From: Brevibacterium luteolum
GTDB taxonomy: Bacteria > Actinomycetota > Actinomycetes > Actinomycetales > Brevibacteriaceae
DNA length: 64,000 nt
Reading direction: 5' to 3'
NCBI RefSeq assembly: GCF_013004595.1
Contig: NZ_JABEMC010000003.1
Span: 1 to 64,000 of the forward strand
The translations under genes were made by a program, and so were the position numbers. A model generated the notes under the pieces. It was given only the letters and a program-made list of their open reading frames with translations. It did not search any database and was not told the DNA's origin. How positions within the stretch are numbered: the first letter of the stretch is position 1; every line of letters begins with the position of its first letter. Of the stretch, positions 25,865 through 35,029 are shown piece after piece.

Positions 25865-27439
25865 TCAGCGGCCCTGCTGGACCCAGGCTTCGACTTCGGC
25901 GCGGGTGCGCGGGAAGTCAGCCGAGAGGTTCTCGACGCCGTCCTCGGTCACGAGCACGTCGTCTTCGATGCGCACACCAATGCCGCGGTACTCCTCTGGG
26001 ATGAGCTGGTCCTCGGCCTTGAAGTACAGGCCCGGTTCGATCGTGAAGACCATGCCCGGCTTGAGTTCGGCACCCAGGTACATCTCCGCGCGCGCCTGCG
26101 CGCAGTCATGCACGTCGAGGCCGAGGTGGTGGCTGGTGCCGTGGACCATCCACCGGCGGTGCTGCTGGCCCTCAGGCGAGAGCGACTCCTCGGCGCTGAC
26201 CGGCAGCAGACCCCACTCCTCAAGGCGGTGGGCGATGACGTTCATCGCCGCATCGTGGACCTCAGCGAAGATGACCGGGCGCTTGGCGTGCTCGGCGGCC
26301 ACGGCGAAGGCGGCATCAGCGGCTTCGAGGACGGCGTCGTAGATCTTGCCCTGGACCTCGGAGAAGGTGCCGTTGATCGGCAGCGTGCGGGTGATGTCGG
26401 CGGTGTAGAGGGAGTCGGCCTCTGCGCCGGCGTCGACGAGGATGAGATCGCCGTCGCGGACCTCACCGGTGTTCTTGATCCAGTGCAGGGTGCAGGCGTG
26501 GTTGCCTGCAGCGGCGATCGTGTCGTAGCCGACGCCGTTGCCGTCGGTGCGGGCAGCGGATTCGAAGGCCGTCTCGATGACGCGCTCGCCGCGGTGGTGG
26601 ACGATCGCCTGCTTGAGCGAGGTGACGACATTGTCGAAACCAGACCGGGTGATCTCAACAGCGTGGCGCATCTGGCTGATCTCGTAGTCGTCCTTGATGA
26701 GGCGCAGCTCGGAGAGGAACTGAGCCATCTCGGCATCGCCTGCCTGCGAGATCTCCAGGTCGGCTTCGACCTCGGCGCGGGCGGCATCGACCCGCGCGTC
26801 GAGTGCCTCATCGGCACCGCGGACCAGGCGCAGCGAGGTGGCGTTCAGGTCCCGGCAGATGGCCTCTTCCGCGTGGGTGATGTCAGCACAGCGGATGCTA
26901 GTCTTGATCGCCATCGTCTCCAGGTCCTCACGCGGGCCGACCCAGTACTCGCCGTAGCGGGCATCGGAGAAGAACTCCTCGGTGTCGGCTCCGGCACGCG
27001 GGCGGAAGTAGAAGGTCGACTCGTGGCCGTCGTCGGTGGGCTCCATGACGAGCACCGAATCGGGTTCGAGGTCCGAGTGCAGGCCGGTGAGGTGGATGAA
27101 CGCCGAGTGAGCGCGGAAGCGGTAGTCGGTGTCGTTCGAGCGGACCTTGAGCCCGCCGGCGGGGATGACGAGGCGTTCGCCGGGGAAGGCCTCGGACAGC
27201 GCCTGACGGCGAGCGCCGGTGTAGGCGGCCGAGGCGAAGGGCTCGACATTGTCCTCGCTCGTGCGGTCCCAGCCGGAGGCGACGAAGTCGCGGAAGGCCT
27301 GCGACTGGGGGCGGCGGGAGCGGTTGTTCACTCGGTCTGACAGGGGCTGGTCGGGGGAGTCGGTGCCGGTGGCGGCACCGGATTCAGCGGCTGAGGGGCT
27401 GGTGGTCTGCGCGTTGTAGTCAGAGTCCTGAGTCATCAT
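25865..27439 (-). CDS. pepP: Xaa-Pro aminopeptidase (aminopeptidase P, M24B)
   Basis: A 524-aa dinuclear metal enzyme that removes N-terminal residues before proline. The AMP_N domain covers about residues 60-220 and the pita-bread domain about 245-510. Metal ligands are visible: Asp in LVDAGAEADSL and in ADITRTLP, His in GTSHHLGLDVHD, Glu in FTIEPGLY and Glu in VRIEDDVLV. A 40-residue polar N-terminal tail (Ser/Thr/Asp-rich) precedes. Two adjacent ATGs (27439, 27436) could start it. The S58 gene follows 2 bases downstream. Confidence 0.95.
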   Translation of the reverse strand: MMTQDSDYNAQTTSPSAAESGAATGTDSPDQPLSDRVNNRSRRPQSQAFRDFVASGWDRTSEDNVEPFASAAYTGARRQALSEAFPGERLVIPAGGLKVRSNDTDYRFRAHSAFIHLTGLHSDLEPDSVLVMEPTDDGHESTFYFRPRAGADTEEFFSDARYGEYWVGPREDLETMAIKTSIRCADITHAEEAICRDLNATSLRLVRGADEALDARVDAARAEVEADLEISQAGDAEMAQFLSELRLIKDDYEISQMRHAVEITRSGFDNVVTSLKQAIVHHRGERVIETAFESAARTDGNGVGYDTIAAAGNHACTLHWIKNTGEVRDGDLILVDAGAEADSLYTADITRTLPINGTFSEVQGKIYDAVLEAADAAFAVAAEHAKRPVIFAEVHDAAMNVIAHRLEEWGLLPVSAEESLSPEGQQHRRWMVHGTSHHLGLDVHDCAQARAEMYLGAELKPGMVFTIEPGLYFKAEDQLIPEEYRGIGVRIEDDVLVTEDGVENLSADFPRTRAEVEAWVQQGR

Positions 27440-27504
27440 GCGGCCATTCTAGTCACGGCCCACCGGCGGGGGAGGAATCGTGGGGATCGTCCTATGATCG
27501 ACTC

Positions 27505-28356
27505 ATGATCATCGACCTGCACACCCATTCGACCGTCTCAGACGGCACCCAGAGCCCGGCAGAGCTCATGGCCGAGGCGGCGGCCTGCGGCGTCGATGTC
27601 ATCGGCCTGACCGACCACGACACCACCGGCGGGTGGGCCGAGGCGACCGAGGCGGTCACGCGGCTGGGCATCGGTCTGGTGCCGGGCATGGAGATCTCGT
27701 GCCGGTATGAGGGCATCAGCGTCCACCTGCTCAGCTACCTCCACGATCCCGGCAGCACCGAGCTGGCCGCCACCGTCGGGGCTGCCCGCACTGACCGGGA
27801 GGGCCGGGCCCGGGAGATCGTCGCCCGCCTGTCCGAGGACTACCCGCTCAGCTGGGCCGACATCGAGGCTGTGTGCGAACCAGGAGCGACAATCGGCCGG
27901 CCGCACATCGCCGATGCGCTCGTGCGCGCCGGCATCGTCACCGACCGCACCGCAGCCTTCTCCGAGCTGCTCTCAACCCGCTCGAAGTACTACGTCACCC
28001 TGCCGACGGTCAGCCCGATCGATGCGATCCGCATGGTCCGCGAGGCCGGCGGAGTGTCGGTCTACGCCCACCCCCGGGCACGGATGCGCGGACGGGTCGT
28101 GCCCGACGCCGGGATGCGCGAGATGATCGCCGCTGGCCTTGACGGCATCGAAGTCGATCACCGCGACAACCCGGTGGCCGAGCGCGCCGAGCTGCGCCGC
28201 ATCGCAGCAGCCCACGCCCTCATCGTCACCGGCTCCTCGGACTACCACGGAGCCGGCAAACCGAACCTGCTGGCAGAGAACACGACGGCCCCGGAGATGC
28301 TCGCCCGCATTGTGCGGGCGGCCTCCGGGGCCAGCCCTGTCGGTCTCAGCCTCTAG
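27505..28356 (+). CDS. PHP-domain phosphoesterase
   Basis: A 283-aa metal-dependent phosphoesterase. The four PHP motifs are seen: DLHTHSTVSDGT at the N-terminus, GLTDHDT near 34, GIEVDHRDN near 213 and SSDYHG near 246. This arrangement matches the YciV/RNase AM and nucleoside 3',5'-bisphosphatase group. The exact substrate is not readable. TATGAT at 27493-27498 lies 6 bases before the ATG with no ribosome site, suggesting a leaderless mRNA. It is convergent with the helicase gene, 3 bases apart. Confidence 0.92.
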   Translation: MIIDLHTHSTVSDGTQSPAELMAEAAACGVDVIGLTDHDTTGGWAEATEAVTRLGIGLVPGMEISCRYEGISVHLLSYLHDPGSTELAATVGAARTDREGRAREIVARLSEDYPLSWADIEAVCEPGATIGRPHIADALVRAGIVTDRTAAFSELLSTRSKYYVTLPTVSPIDAIRMVREAGGVSVYAHPRARMRGRVVPDAGMREMIAAGLDGIEVDHRDNPVAERAELRRIAAAHALIVTGSSDYHGAGKPNLLAENTTAPEMLARIVRAASGASPVGLSL

Positions 28357-28359
28357 GCA

Positions 28360-29853
28360 TCAGTTCTGCGCAGCCGGCTGCTCGGCATTCGAGCGGCGGC
28401 GGCGACGGCGCCGGCGCGGAGCCGAGTCACCTGAAGTCTGCTCCGGCTTCGAAGTGTTCGTGTTCGCACCGGCATCGCTGGAGTTCTCACCCGAGCGTCC
28501 GCCGCGGGTGCGGCGGCGCTGACGGCGCTCGCCATTGCGGCCCTCCTGCCGGTTCCGGTCACCTGAGCGGCCGTTGTCACGGCCACCGCGGCCACCACCT
28601 CGGCGGCGGTCACGACTCTCATCGGCAGGCTTGGCGCCCTTGATCCGGCCCTTCGTGCCCTTCGGGATGTTGAGGTCCTCGAAGAAGTGCGGGGAGGTCG
28701 AGTAGGTCTCGACCGGCTCGTCGAAGTCGAGGCCGAGCTGGCGGTTGATGAGCTTCCAGCGCGGCACGTCATCCCAGTCGACGAAGGTCACCGCGATACC
28801 GGACTCGCCGGCACGGCCGGTGCGCCCGATGCGGTGGACGTAGGTCTTCTCATCATCGGGGCACTGGTAGTTGATGACGTGGGTGACGTTGGAGATGTCG
28901 ATGCCGCGGGCGGCGACGTCGGTGGCCACGAGCACGTCGACGGTGCCGTCGCGGAAGGCCTTGAGGTAGCGCTCGCGCATCTGCTGCGGCAGGTCGCCGT
29001 GCATCGGCTTGGCGTTCATGCCGCGGTCGCCGAGCTCCTCGGCCAGGCGGTCGGCGGTGCGCTTGGTGCGGGCGAAGATGATCGTCCGTCCCCGGCCCTC
29101 GGCCTGCAGCATGCGGGCGACCATCTCAGTCTTGTCCATCGCGTGGGCGCGGTAGATGTACTGGGTGGTGTTCTTCGCCGTCTGGGTCGTGTCATCCGGG
29201 TCCTGGGAGCGGATGTGGGTCGGCTGGATCATGTAGCGGCGGGCCATCGAGATGACCGCGCCGGGCATCGTTGCCGAGAACAGCATCGTCTGCCGCTGGG
29301 CGGGCAGGTGGGAGATGATCTTCTCGACGTCGGGCAGGAAGCCGAGGTCGAGCATCTCGTCAGCCTCATCGAGCACAGCGGTGCGCACGCCGCCCAGGCG
29401 CAGGATGCGCCGGCCGACGAGGTCGAGGAGCCGTCCGGGGGTGCCGACGACCACCTCGGCGCCGGATTCGAGCGCCTTGATCTGGGGTTCGAAGTCCTTG
29501 CCGCCGTAGATGGTGACAACGGAGATGTTGCGGCGGGTCGAGGCGGCTTCGAGGTCGCCTGCGACCTGCTGGGCCAGCTCACGGGTCGGCACGACGACGA
29601 GCGCCTGCGGGATTCGGTCGGCCGGGGCGCCGTCCTCATCGGGGCCGACGACGCGCTCGAGCAGCGGGATGCCGAAGCCGAGGGTCTTGCCGGTGCCGGT
29701 CTTGGCCTGGCCGATGATGTCGGCGCCGGTCAGGGCGACCGGCAGGGTCATCGCCTGGATGGGGAAGGGGTGCACGATGCCCTTGTCGGCAAGCGCATCG
29801 GCGATCGGGGCTGACACACCAAGGTCAGCGAAAGTCTGTTCAGTTGTGGTCAC
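28360..29853 (-). CDS. DEAD-box RNA helicase with basic C-terminal tail
   Basis: A 497-aa RNA helicase. The motifs are in order: Q-motif (PFPIQ), I AKTGTGKT, Ia PTRELAQQ, Ib GTPGRLLD, II DEAD, III SAT, V ATDVAARGID and VI HRIGRTGRAG. About 80 C-terminal residues are Arg/Gly-rich with RRRGGGRGG and later RRRRRRRRS, an RNA-binding tail typical of RhlE/CsdA-like cold or ribosome-assembly helicases. The GTG at 29853 is used because AGGAGAAG precedes it; the ATG at 29976 would read into the divergent gene. A hairpin lies just upstream in the leader. Confidence 0.95.
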   Translation of the reverse strand: MTTTEQTFADLGVSAPIADALADKGIVHPFPIQAMTLPVALTGADIIGQAKTGTGKTLGFGIPLLERVVGPDEDGAPADRIPQALVVVPTRELAQQVAGDLEAASTRRNISVVTIYGGKDFEPQIKALESGAEVVVGTPGRLLDLVGRRILRLGGVRTAVLDEADEMLDLGFLPDVEKIISHLPAQRQTMLFSATMPGAVISMARRYMIQPTHIRSQDPDDTTQTAKNTTQYIYRAHAMDKTEMVARMLQAEGRGRTIIFARTKRTADRLAEELGDRGMNAKPMHGDLPQQMRERYLKAFRDGTVDVLVATDVAARGIDISNVTHVINYQCPDDEKTYVHRIGRTGRAGESGIAVTFVDWDDVPRWKLINRQLGLDFDEPVETYSTSPHFFEDLNIPKGTKGRIKGAKPADESRDRRRGGGRGGRDNGRSGDRNRQEGRNGERRQRRRTRGGRSGENSSDAGANTNTSKPEQTSGDSAPRRRRRRRRSNAEQPAAQN

Positions 29854-29868
29854 GTTCTTCTCCTCACA

Positions 29869-29887
29869 GTGCTCCTTCGAGGAGCAC
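29869..29887 (-). promoter_or_regulatory. Leader hairpin before the helicase gene
   Basis: GTGCTCCT (29869-29876) and AGGAGCAC (29880-29887) form 8-base arms around a 3-base loop. It lies a few bases upstream of the helicase ribosome site. One arm contains AGGAG, so the structure could compete with or mask ribosome binding. Confidence 0.4.
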
Positions 29888-29923
29888 GCGTTCACGTCTG
29901 AGTGAGGCGGTAGGCTATGGGGC

Positions 29924-30556
29924 ATGCCCCAATCCTCGTCAGCTGCCTCGACTCCGGTGACAACCCTTGCCGTCATCGCCCACGGTCAGCTCACCGCTTT
30001 CGAACGGTCAGCCACCGATGCGCAGTACGCGCCCACCATGCAGGACAGAGTGGATCTTGCGACTGTCGCCGGGCATTCCCTGGACAATTTCTCGCGTCTG
30101 GCCGCTCGCATCGGCGAGCTCGGCGAAGACACGACGGCGCAGATGCAGCATGTGCAGCAGGCCTACAGCGAGCTGCGGGACCGCACCGCACCCCATGACT
30201 GGCACGAAAGCCTGATGAAGGGCTATGTGCTCGACGGGATCATGCACGACTTCTATCGTGCGGTGCTCACCGGCCTCGACGAGGAGAGCCGGCAGGTTGC
30301 CACCGCTGTCCTCGATGATACACGCCAGGCCGAATATCTCCGCACTCGGCTGGCCGCAGCGATCGAGGAGGATCCCTCGCTGTCGTCGCGTCTGGCGCTG
30401 TGGGGACGCAAGCTGGTGGCCGATTCGATGGGCCGCGGCAGGCGGCTCATCCGCCGCTATCACGCCGCTGAGACCCAGGACGCCGAAGCGCAGATGGTGC
30501 AGCAGGCGATGACGGCCCACTCGAAGCGGATGAGCGCGCTCGGCCTGGTGGCCTGA
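29924..30556 (+). CDS. Ferritin-like (MiaE_2-type) protein
   Basis: A 210-aa all-helical protein that matches the actinobacterial ferritin-like family distantly related to the tRNA hydroxylase MiaE. It has long helices with HGQLTAFERSATDAQ near residue 20 and GYVLDGIMHDFYRAVL near 103. Whether it binds a di-iron centre is uncertain: several Glu/His that could be ligands are present but no strict ExxH pair is obvious. In mycobacteria the same family sits beside the RhlE helicase and DUF3107 genes, as here. TAGGCT (29911-29916) lies 7 bases before the ATG. Confidence 0.8.
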   Translation: MPQSSSAASTPVTTLAVIAHGQLTAFERSATDAQYAPTMQDRVDLATVAGHSLDNFSRLAARIGELGEDTTAQMQHVQQAYSELRDRTAPHDWHESLMKGYVLDGIMHDFYRAVLTGLDEESRQVATAVLDDTRQAEYLRTRLAAAIEEDPSLSSRLALWGRKLVADSMGRGRRLIRRYHAAETQDAEAQMVQQAMTAHSKRMSALGLVA

Positions 30557-30616
30557 GCGCGCTCATCCGCGGTGCCGGCAGGTGCCGCCGGCGAGGCTGT
30601 CAGGTGGCGTGCGGAC

Positions 30617-30841
30617 TCAGGAGAGCCCGAAGCCGACCGGGTGCTGCTGGGCGCTGCCGGTCTCGACATAGGCAAGCGCTGCTGCCGGGACGATGACTTT
30701 GCGGCCCTTGTCGTCGGCGAGGACGAAGGTCGAACCCGAGGACAGCGCCTCGTCGACCTGCTGGGTGATCTCCTCAGCGGTGGCCTCCGTTTCGATGACG
30801 AGTTCGCGCGGGGCCTGGCGGACGCCGATCTTGACTTCCAT
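30617..30841 (-). CDS. DUF3107 protein (TB9.4-like)
   Basis: A 74-aa protein that fits the DUF3107 family: MEVKIGVRQAPRELVIET start, a helix with EEITQQVDEAL, and a strand GRKVIVPAAALAYVE. Function is unknown. ATG 30841 follows GGAGTGAG. It lies 41 bases after the TetR gene on the same strand, matching the mycobacterial order. Confidence 0.9.
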   Translation of the reverse strand: MEVKIGVRQAPRELVIETEATAEEITQQVDEALSSGSTFVLADDKGRKVIVPAAALAYVETGSAQQHPVGFGLS

Positions 30842-30882
30842 ACTCACTCCTTGTGATCTGGGTTCGGGTGGGGCAACCCTCG

Positions 30883-31533
30883 TTAGTCTACGTCCCACGG
30901 ACGCGCTTCGGCCGAACCGTCCGGACCCGGTGGGGCGACCTCGTCGACGCGCGGCATCGACGTCAGCCCCCGGTAGGTCATGAATGCCATGAGCCGGGCA
31001 TTCGAGCGCGGGTCCATCGACTCGGATTCGACCACCTGGCTGGCGGCCTTCTCCGCGATCCCGACGACGCCCTGCGCCAGCAGCAGCGCCTCGTCGAGAG
31101 TCGCGTAGGTGTAGCGGGTGATGAGCTCGGCGATCTGGCTGGCGATCCGGCGCCGGACCGCGTCGGCCCGGCGCACCGCCTCGGGCTCGTAGCTGTCAGC
31201 GCAGAAGAGCACGATGAACTCGTTGCGGTTCTCGCTGACGAAGGTGAAGAAGGCGTCGAACGTGCTGTAGACGCGCTCCTCATTGTTCTCCGTGGCTTGC
31301 AGCGCACTGCGGACGGAGGCGTCGAAGGTGGCCGCAGCCGCGTCGATGGCGGCCAGGTACAGGTCCTTCTTGGATGTGAAGTGCTGATAGAGGACCGGCT
31401 TGGACACCCCAGCGGCCTCGGCGACATCGTCCATCGACGTCGTGTGGTAACCGGAGTCTGCGAACATGGCGGTTGCAACGCCGATGAGCTGTTCGCGGCG
31501 CTGCTCACGCGGCATGCGCTGTGTCGGAACCAT
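30883..31533 (-). CDS. TetR-family transcriptional regulator
   Basis: A 216-aa regulator. The N-terminal helix-turn-helix spans about residues 12-58, with FADSGYHTTSMDDVAEAAGVS and VLYQHFTSKKDLY. The C-terminal helical domain would bind an unknown ligand. ATG 31533 is preferred (AGGAT upstream); a GTG at 31539 in frame is an alternative. It is divergent from adnA and followed by DUF3107. The homologue in mycobacteria occupies the same place (Rv3208-like, from memory). Confidence 0.9.
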   Translation of the reverse strand: MVPTQRMPREQRREQLIGVATAMFADSGYHTTSMDDVAEAAGVSKPVLYQHFTSKKDLYLAAIDAAAATFDASVRSALQATENNEERVYSTFDAFFTFVSENRNEFIVLFCADSYEPEAVRRADAVRRRIASQIAELITRYTYATLDEALLLAQGVVGIAEKAASQVVESESMDPRSNARLMAFMTYRGLTSMPRVDEVAPPGPDGSAEARPWDVD

Positions 31534-31590
31534 GGCCACATCCTATCCGCAGTGGTGGCGTCGGGTTGGTGAGTATGCCCTCCCATTTAT

Positions 31591-31613
31591 ATAACAATCA
31601 ATCGTACAGTTAT
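31591..31613. promoter_or_regulatory. Possible TetR operator
   Basis: ATAAC (31591-31595) and GTTAT (31609-31613) form short arms with a 13-base spacer in an unusually AT-rich stretch, 58 bases upstream of the TetR start. Autoregulation is common in this family, but the arms are short. Confidence 0.3.
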
Positions 31614-31684
31614 GCGGCAGGGGCAGGCGAAGACGCCTCCGGCGTGAACCCGGCGATGTCAGTGGGCTGTGCTTCAATGAAGCC

Positions 31685-34600
31685 ATGGTCGCAACGGGAG
31701 ATGAGCACACGCCGCACACCACCAGGGACGGAGCCGGTTCCACGTCTGAATTGGGTGCCGTCATCGAGCGGTGCGTACGTGAGCTGCGAGACACCCATTC
31801 TGGGTGCAATATCACAGTCATCGGAGCGCCGGGAACCGGGAAGACGACGCTTGTCTGCACAGTGTTCGAACAGCTCGCTGCGACACCGGGCGTCGGAGCC
31901 GACGACATCCTCGTGCTCACCCCCAACCGCGACCACGCCACTCTGCTGCGCGACCGCCTCGGGCCCGGCCGCGACGGAATCCGCTCAGCACCTGCCGCAC
32001 GCAGCATCCACTCCTTCGCCTTCGGGCTCGTCAGCGCGCTCAGCGGTGCCGCCGAGGGCCGGCAGTCGCGGTTCATCTCCGGGGCCGAACAGGACGCCTT
32101 CCTTGCCGACATGCTCGAGGGATACGAATCCGGTCTCATTCCCGCGCCTGCCTGGACGGAGCACCTGAGCGCTGAGGTGCGGGCCACCCGCGGCTTCCGC
32201 GACCAGCTGCGCGAAGCCCTCAACGAAGTCATGGCCCGCACACTCGACCCCGGTGAGGTGTTCGCAGCCGCTGCGGCCCACGGGCGAGGGGAGTGGGAGG
32301 TGCTGGCTGTCATGATGCGCGAGTACCTGGAGCTCAACTCGTTCCCCGGCTTCAGCGGCGTCGACACCGCCAGTGTGCTCACCGAGGCGACGAGCATCCT
32401 CATCGAGCAGGACACCCGCGGGGTGCGGGCCGGCAGCCACTGGGACTTCTCGGTGCCCGGCCGCCCGGCCAGCGAACAGCCCGGCCAGCCGGTGCCGCGC
32501 TTCGTCCTCGTCGATGCCGCCCAGGACCTGCCCGACGGCGCACTGTCGGTGCTGCAGTGCCTGGTCGCCTTAGGCTGCCGGATCCTGCTGACCGCCTCAC
32601 CGGATACGACGACCCAGGCGTTCCGCGGGGCGACCGGCCTTTTGTTGCGCCACGCCGCCCGCCAGGAGACCACCGGCGGGGCGCTCGCCGGGCCCGGTGG
32701 CAGCCTCGTGCTCACCCTCGATCCACTCGACCCGGCCTGCCGCGGTGCCGGTGCACTGGCACCGCTGTGGCATAGCTTCGCCTCAGCGATGTCGGCCGAA
32801 CAGGCCTATGGGCATCTGCCGATTCCCGACCGGACGGCAGAAGCAGTCGCACAACCCGGTGAGCCGGGAGCAAGCGCACCAGCGGAGTTCACGGTGTTCC
32901 CCAGTGCCGCCGAACGCACCCGCGGAATCGCCCGGACACTCAGGCGCTGGCACCATGACGCAGGCCTGGACTGGTCGGACTGTGCGGTGCTGTGCCGCAC
33001 TGCAGGCACCGCCACGGCGCTGCGGCAGGAACTCGAGCACCTGGGCATCCCGGTCGCCGGCAGCAGCATGTCGCTGGCCGCCGACCCAGCCACCGCCCCG
33101 CTGCTGCGGCTGCTCGACCTTGACCGTGATGACGACATCGCCGTCGAAGCCGTCGCCCGCGAGCTGCTCACCGGCGTCTACGGCGGCGTCGACGCGCTGG
33201 CCGTGCGCGGTCTCGAACGCGAACTCGCCGTCCTCACCGGCAGTGCCGACAACGCGCTGCTCACTGCATTGCGCACCTATCCTGCCGAGCAGCTGCCCGG
33301 GGAGCTGGCGATGGTCCACCGGCTGCTGAGCACCGCTGACGAGGTGCGCGGCACCGACCCGCACACGGCATTGTGGCAGCTGTGGGAGACCTCCGACGCG
33401 GCCGGTCGCTGGGAACCGGTCGCCGCATCCCAGCCGACGCACCCACTCAATGACCGGCTCGACGCCGTCATCCGCCTCATGACGCTGGCCGAGCGCTACA
33501 GCGGCCGCGACGCGATGCCCGCGCACAGCTTCGCGCTCAAGGTCCTCGACCAGGACTTCGCACAGGACTCACTGGCCCGCCAGCACTACGGCGACATGGT
33601 CGTCGTCGACTCACCGGCCGGTGTCGCCCACCTCGACTTCACGGCCGTCATCGTCGCCGATGTCAACGACGGCCAGTGGCCCAACCCGAAGATCCGCGGT
33701 TCGATCTTCGACACCGCCGACCTCTGCGACGCCCTCGACGGGCGCCTGCCAGCCGGAACCCCGGAGACCGACAGCGCCACCGCCCACGCGGCCCGCTTCG
33801 CGCAGCGACGACGCGCGGTCATCCGCGATGAGGCCCGGCTGCTGCTCGCCGCGCTGTCCCGGGCACAGACCCACCTGCTCATCACCGCCCTCGCTGACGG
33901 CGAGTCGAGCCCCAGCGGCTTCTTCACACTCCTGCGCCCGGACCCCGAAGACGGTGCAGACCACGCCGATGCGGTGTCGACCGCCGCGGCTGCCGATGCC
34001 GAACCTGCTGCTGAGCTTGCCACCCAGCAGCTGAGCATCCGCTCGATCGCAGCCCACGCCCGGCACCGCTTCGAAACAGCGGAAACGGCTGAGGACCAGC
34101 AGCAGTGGGCGCAGCTGCTCGCAGCACTCACACGCGCATACATCAGTGAGGCCGACACCGCGACATGGCAGCGCTGGTATGAGCGCAGCTCACAGGACCC
34201 GATCCGGGCAGCCGATGAGATCGTCACCCTCAGCCCGTCGACGATGGAGACATTCGCGACCTGCCCACTGCAGTGGTTCCTCTCCCGGCACGCAGGCGAC
34301 ACCGCAGCCACACAGGCACAGACGACCGGCACGCTCATCCACGAGCTGGCCGAGGAATTCCCGGACGGGGACCTGCTGGGCATGCAGCAGGCGTTCGAAG
34401 AGAAGTTCGCCCAGCTCGAGTTCGACGCCGAGTGGGAACGCGAACGCGAATACGACGCGATCGCCGGCATGGTCGACAACCTCAGCACCTACCTGCGCGC
34501 GCGCCGCAGCGAAGGCACCCTCGTCGGAGTCGAAGCCAGCGTCAGCGCCGTAGAGAACGATCCCGAACAGGGCGGACCGTGGCAGATCCGCGGCCGGATC

Positions 34601-35029
34601 GACCGCATCGAGCAGCTCGTCGACGGACGCGGCCTGTATGTCATCGACTTCAAGACCGGCAAGAAACCGACACCGCACAAGGACCTGCCCGAGCATCCGC
34701 AGCTGGGCACCTATCAGGCAGCTCTGGCACACCCGAGCGGGACGGTCGAACTGACCGACGGCAGTCAGGTGCACGGCACGCCAGCTGGAGCTGAACTGGT
34801 GTTTCTGCGCAAACAGAAGCCCACCACCCGCGAACAACCCGCTCTCCAGACTGACGACGAAAGCCCCGACGGATACAGCTGGGCCGGCCGGATGGTCGTC
34901 GAGACCGCCCGGCAGATGCGCTCGGCGTACTTCCCAGCCACCCCGTCCCCGGATGCCTGCCGGTTCTGCCCGGTGCGCAGCTCATGCCCGGCCGTGATGG
35001 ACAGCGACAACGAGGAGGCACACGCATGA
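31685..35029 (+). CDS. adnA: AdnA, helicase-nuclease subunit
   Basis: An 1114-aa subunit of the actinobacterial AdnAB complex that resects DNA double-strand breaks. The UvrD-like motor has Walker A GAPGTGKTT at residues 47-55; the Walker B region reads LVDAAQDLP, with Ala in place of the usual catalytic Glu. Motif VI is ALSRAQTHLL. The RecB-like nuclease domain is near 1000 (YVIDFKTGKK, then QLGTYQAAL). Cysteines in FATCPLQWF and in CRFCPVRSSC can hold a 4Fe-4S cluster as in AddB-type nucleases. The start codon at 31685 has no strong ribosome site. The stop overlaps adnB (ATGA). Confidence 0.9.
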   Translation: MVATGDEHTPHTTRDGAGSTSELGAVIERCVRELRDTHSGCNITVIGAPGTGKTTLVCTVFEQLAATPGVGADDILVLTPNRDHATLLRDRLGPGRDGIRSAPAARSIHSFAFGLVSALSGAAEGRQSRFISGAEQDAFLADMLEGYESGLIPAPAWTEHLSAEVRATRGFRDQLREALNEVMARTLDPGEVFAAAAAHGRGEWEVLAVMMREYLELNSFPGFSGVDTASVLTEATSILIEQDTRGVRAGSHWDFSVPGRPASEQPGQPVPRFVLVDAAQDLPDGALSVLQCLVALGCRILLTASPDTTTQAFRGATGLLLRHAARQETTGGALAGPGGSLVLTLDPLDPACRGAGALAPLWHSFASAMSAEQAYGHLPIPDRTAEAVAQPGEPGASAPAEFTVFPSAAERTRGIARTLRRWHHDAGLDWSDCAVLCRTAGTATALRQELEHLGIPVAGSSMSLAADPATAPLLRLLDLDRDDDIAVEAVARELLTGVYGGVDALAVRGLERELAVLTGSADNALLTALRTYPAEQLPGELAMVHRLLSTADEVRGTDPHTALWQLWETSDAAGRWEPVAASQPTHPLNDRLDAVIRLMTLAERYSGRDAMPAHSFALKVLDQDFAQDSLARQHYGDMVVVDSPAGVAHLDFTAVIVADVNDGQWPNPKIRGSIFDTADLCDALDGRLPAGTPETDSATAHAARFAQRRRAVIRDEARLLLAALSRAQTHLLITALADGESSPSGFFTLLRPDPEDGADHADAVSTAAAADAEPAAELATQQLSIRSIAAHARHRFETAETAEDQQQWAQLLAALTRAYISEADTATWQRWYERSSQDPIRAADEIVTLSPSTMETFATCPLQWFLSRHAGDTAATQAQTTGTLIHELAEEFPDGDLLGMQQAFEEKFAQLEFDAEWEREREYDAIAGMVDNLSTYLRARRSEGTLVGVEASVSAVENDPEQGGPWQIRGRIDRIEQLVDGRGLYVIDFKTGKKPTPHKDLPEHPQLGTYQAALAHPSGTVELTDGSQVHGTPAGAELVFLRKQKPTTREQPALQTDDESPDGYSWAGRMVVETARQMRSAYFPATPSPDACRFCPVRSSCPAVMDSDNEEAHA

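Noticed and set aside
26108..27340. 410-codon frame opposite pepP
   Set aside because: Val/Gly/Asp-rich shadow; pepP has all metal ligands on the other strand.
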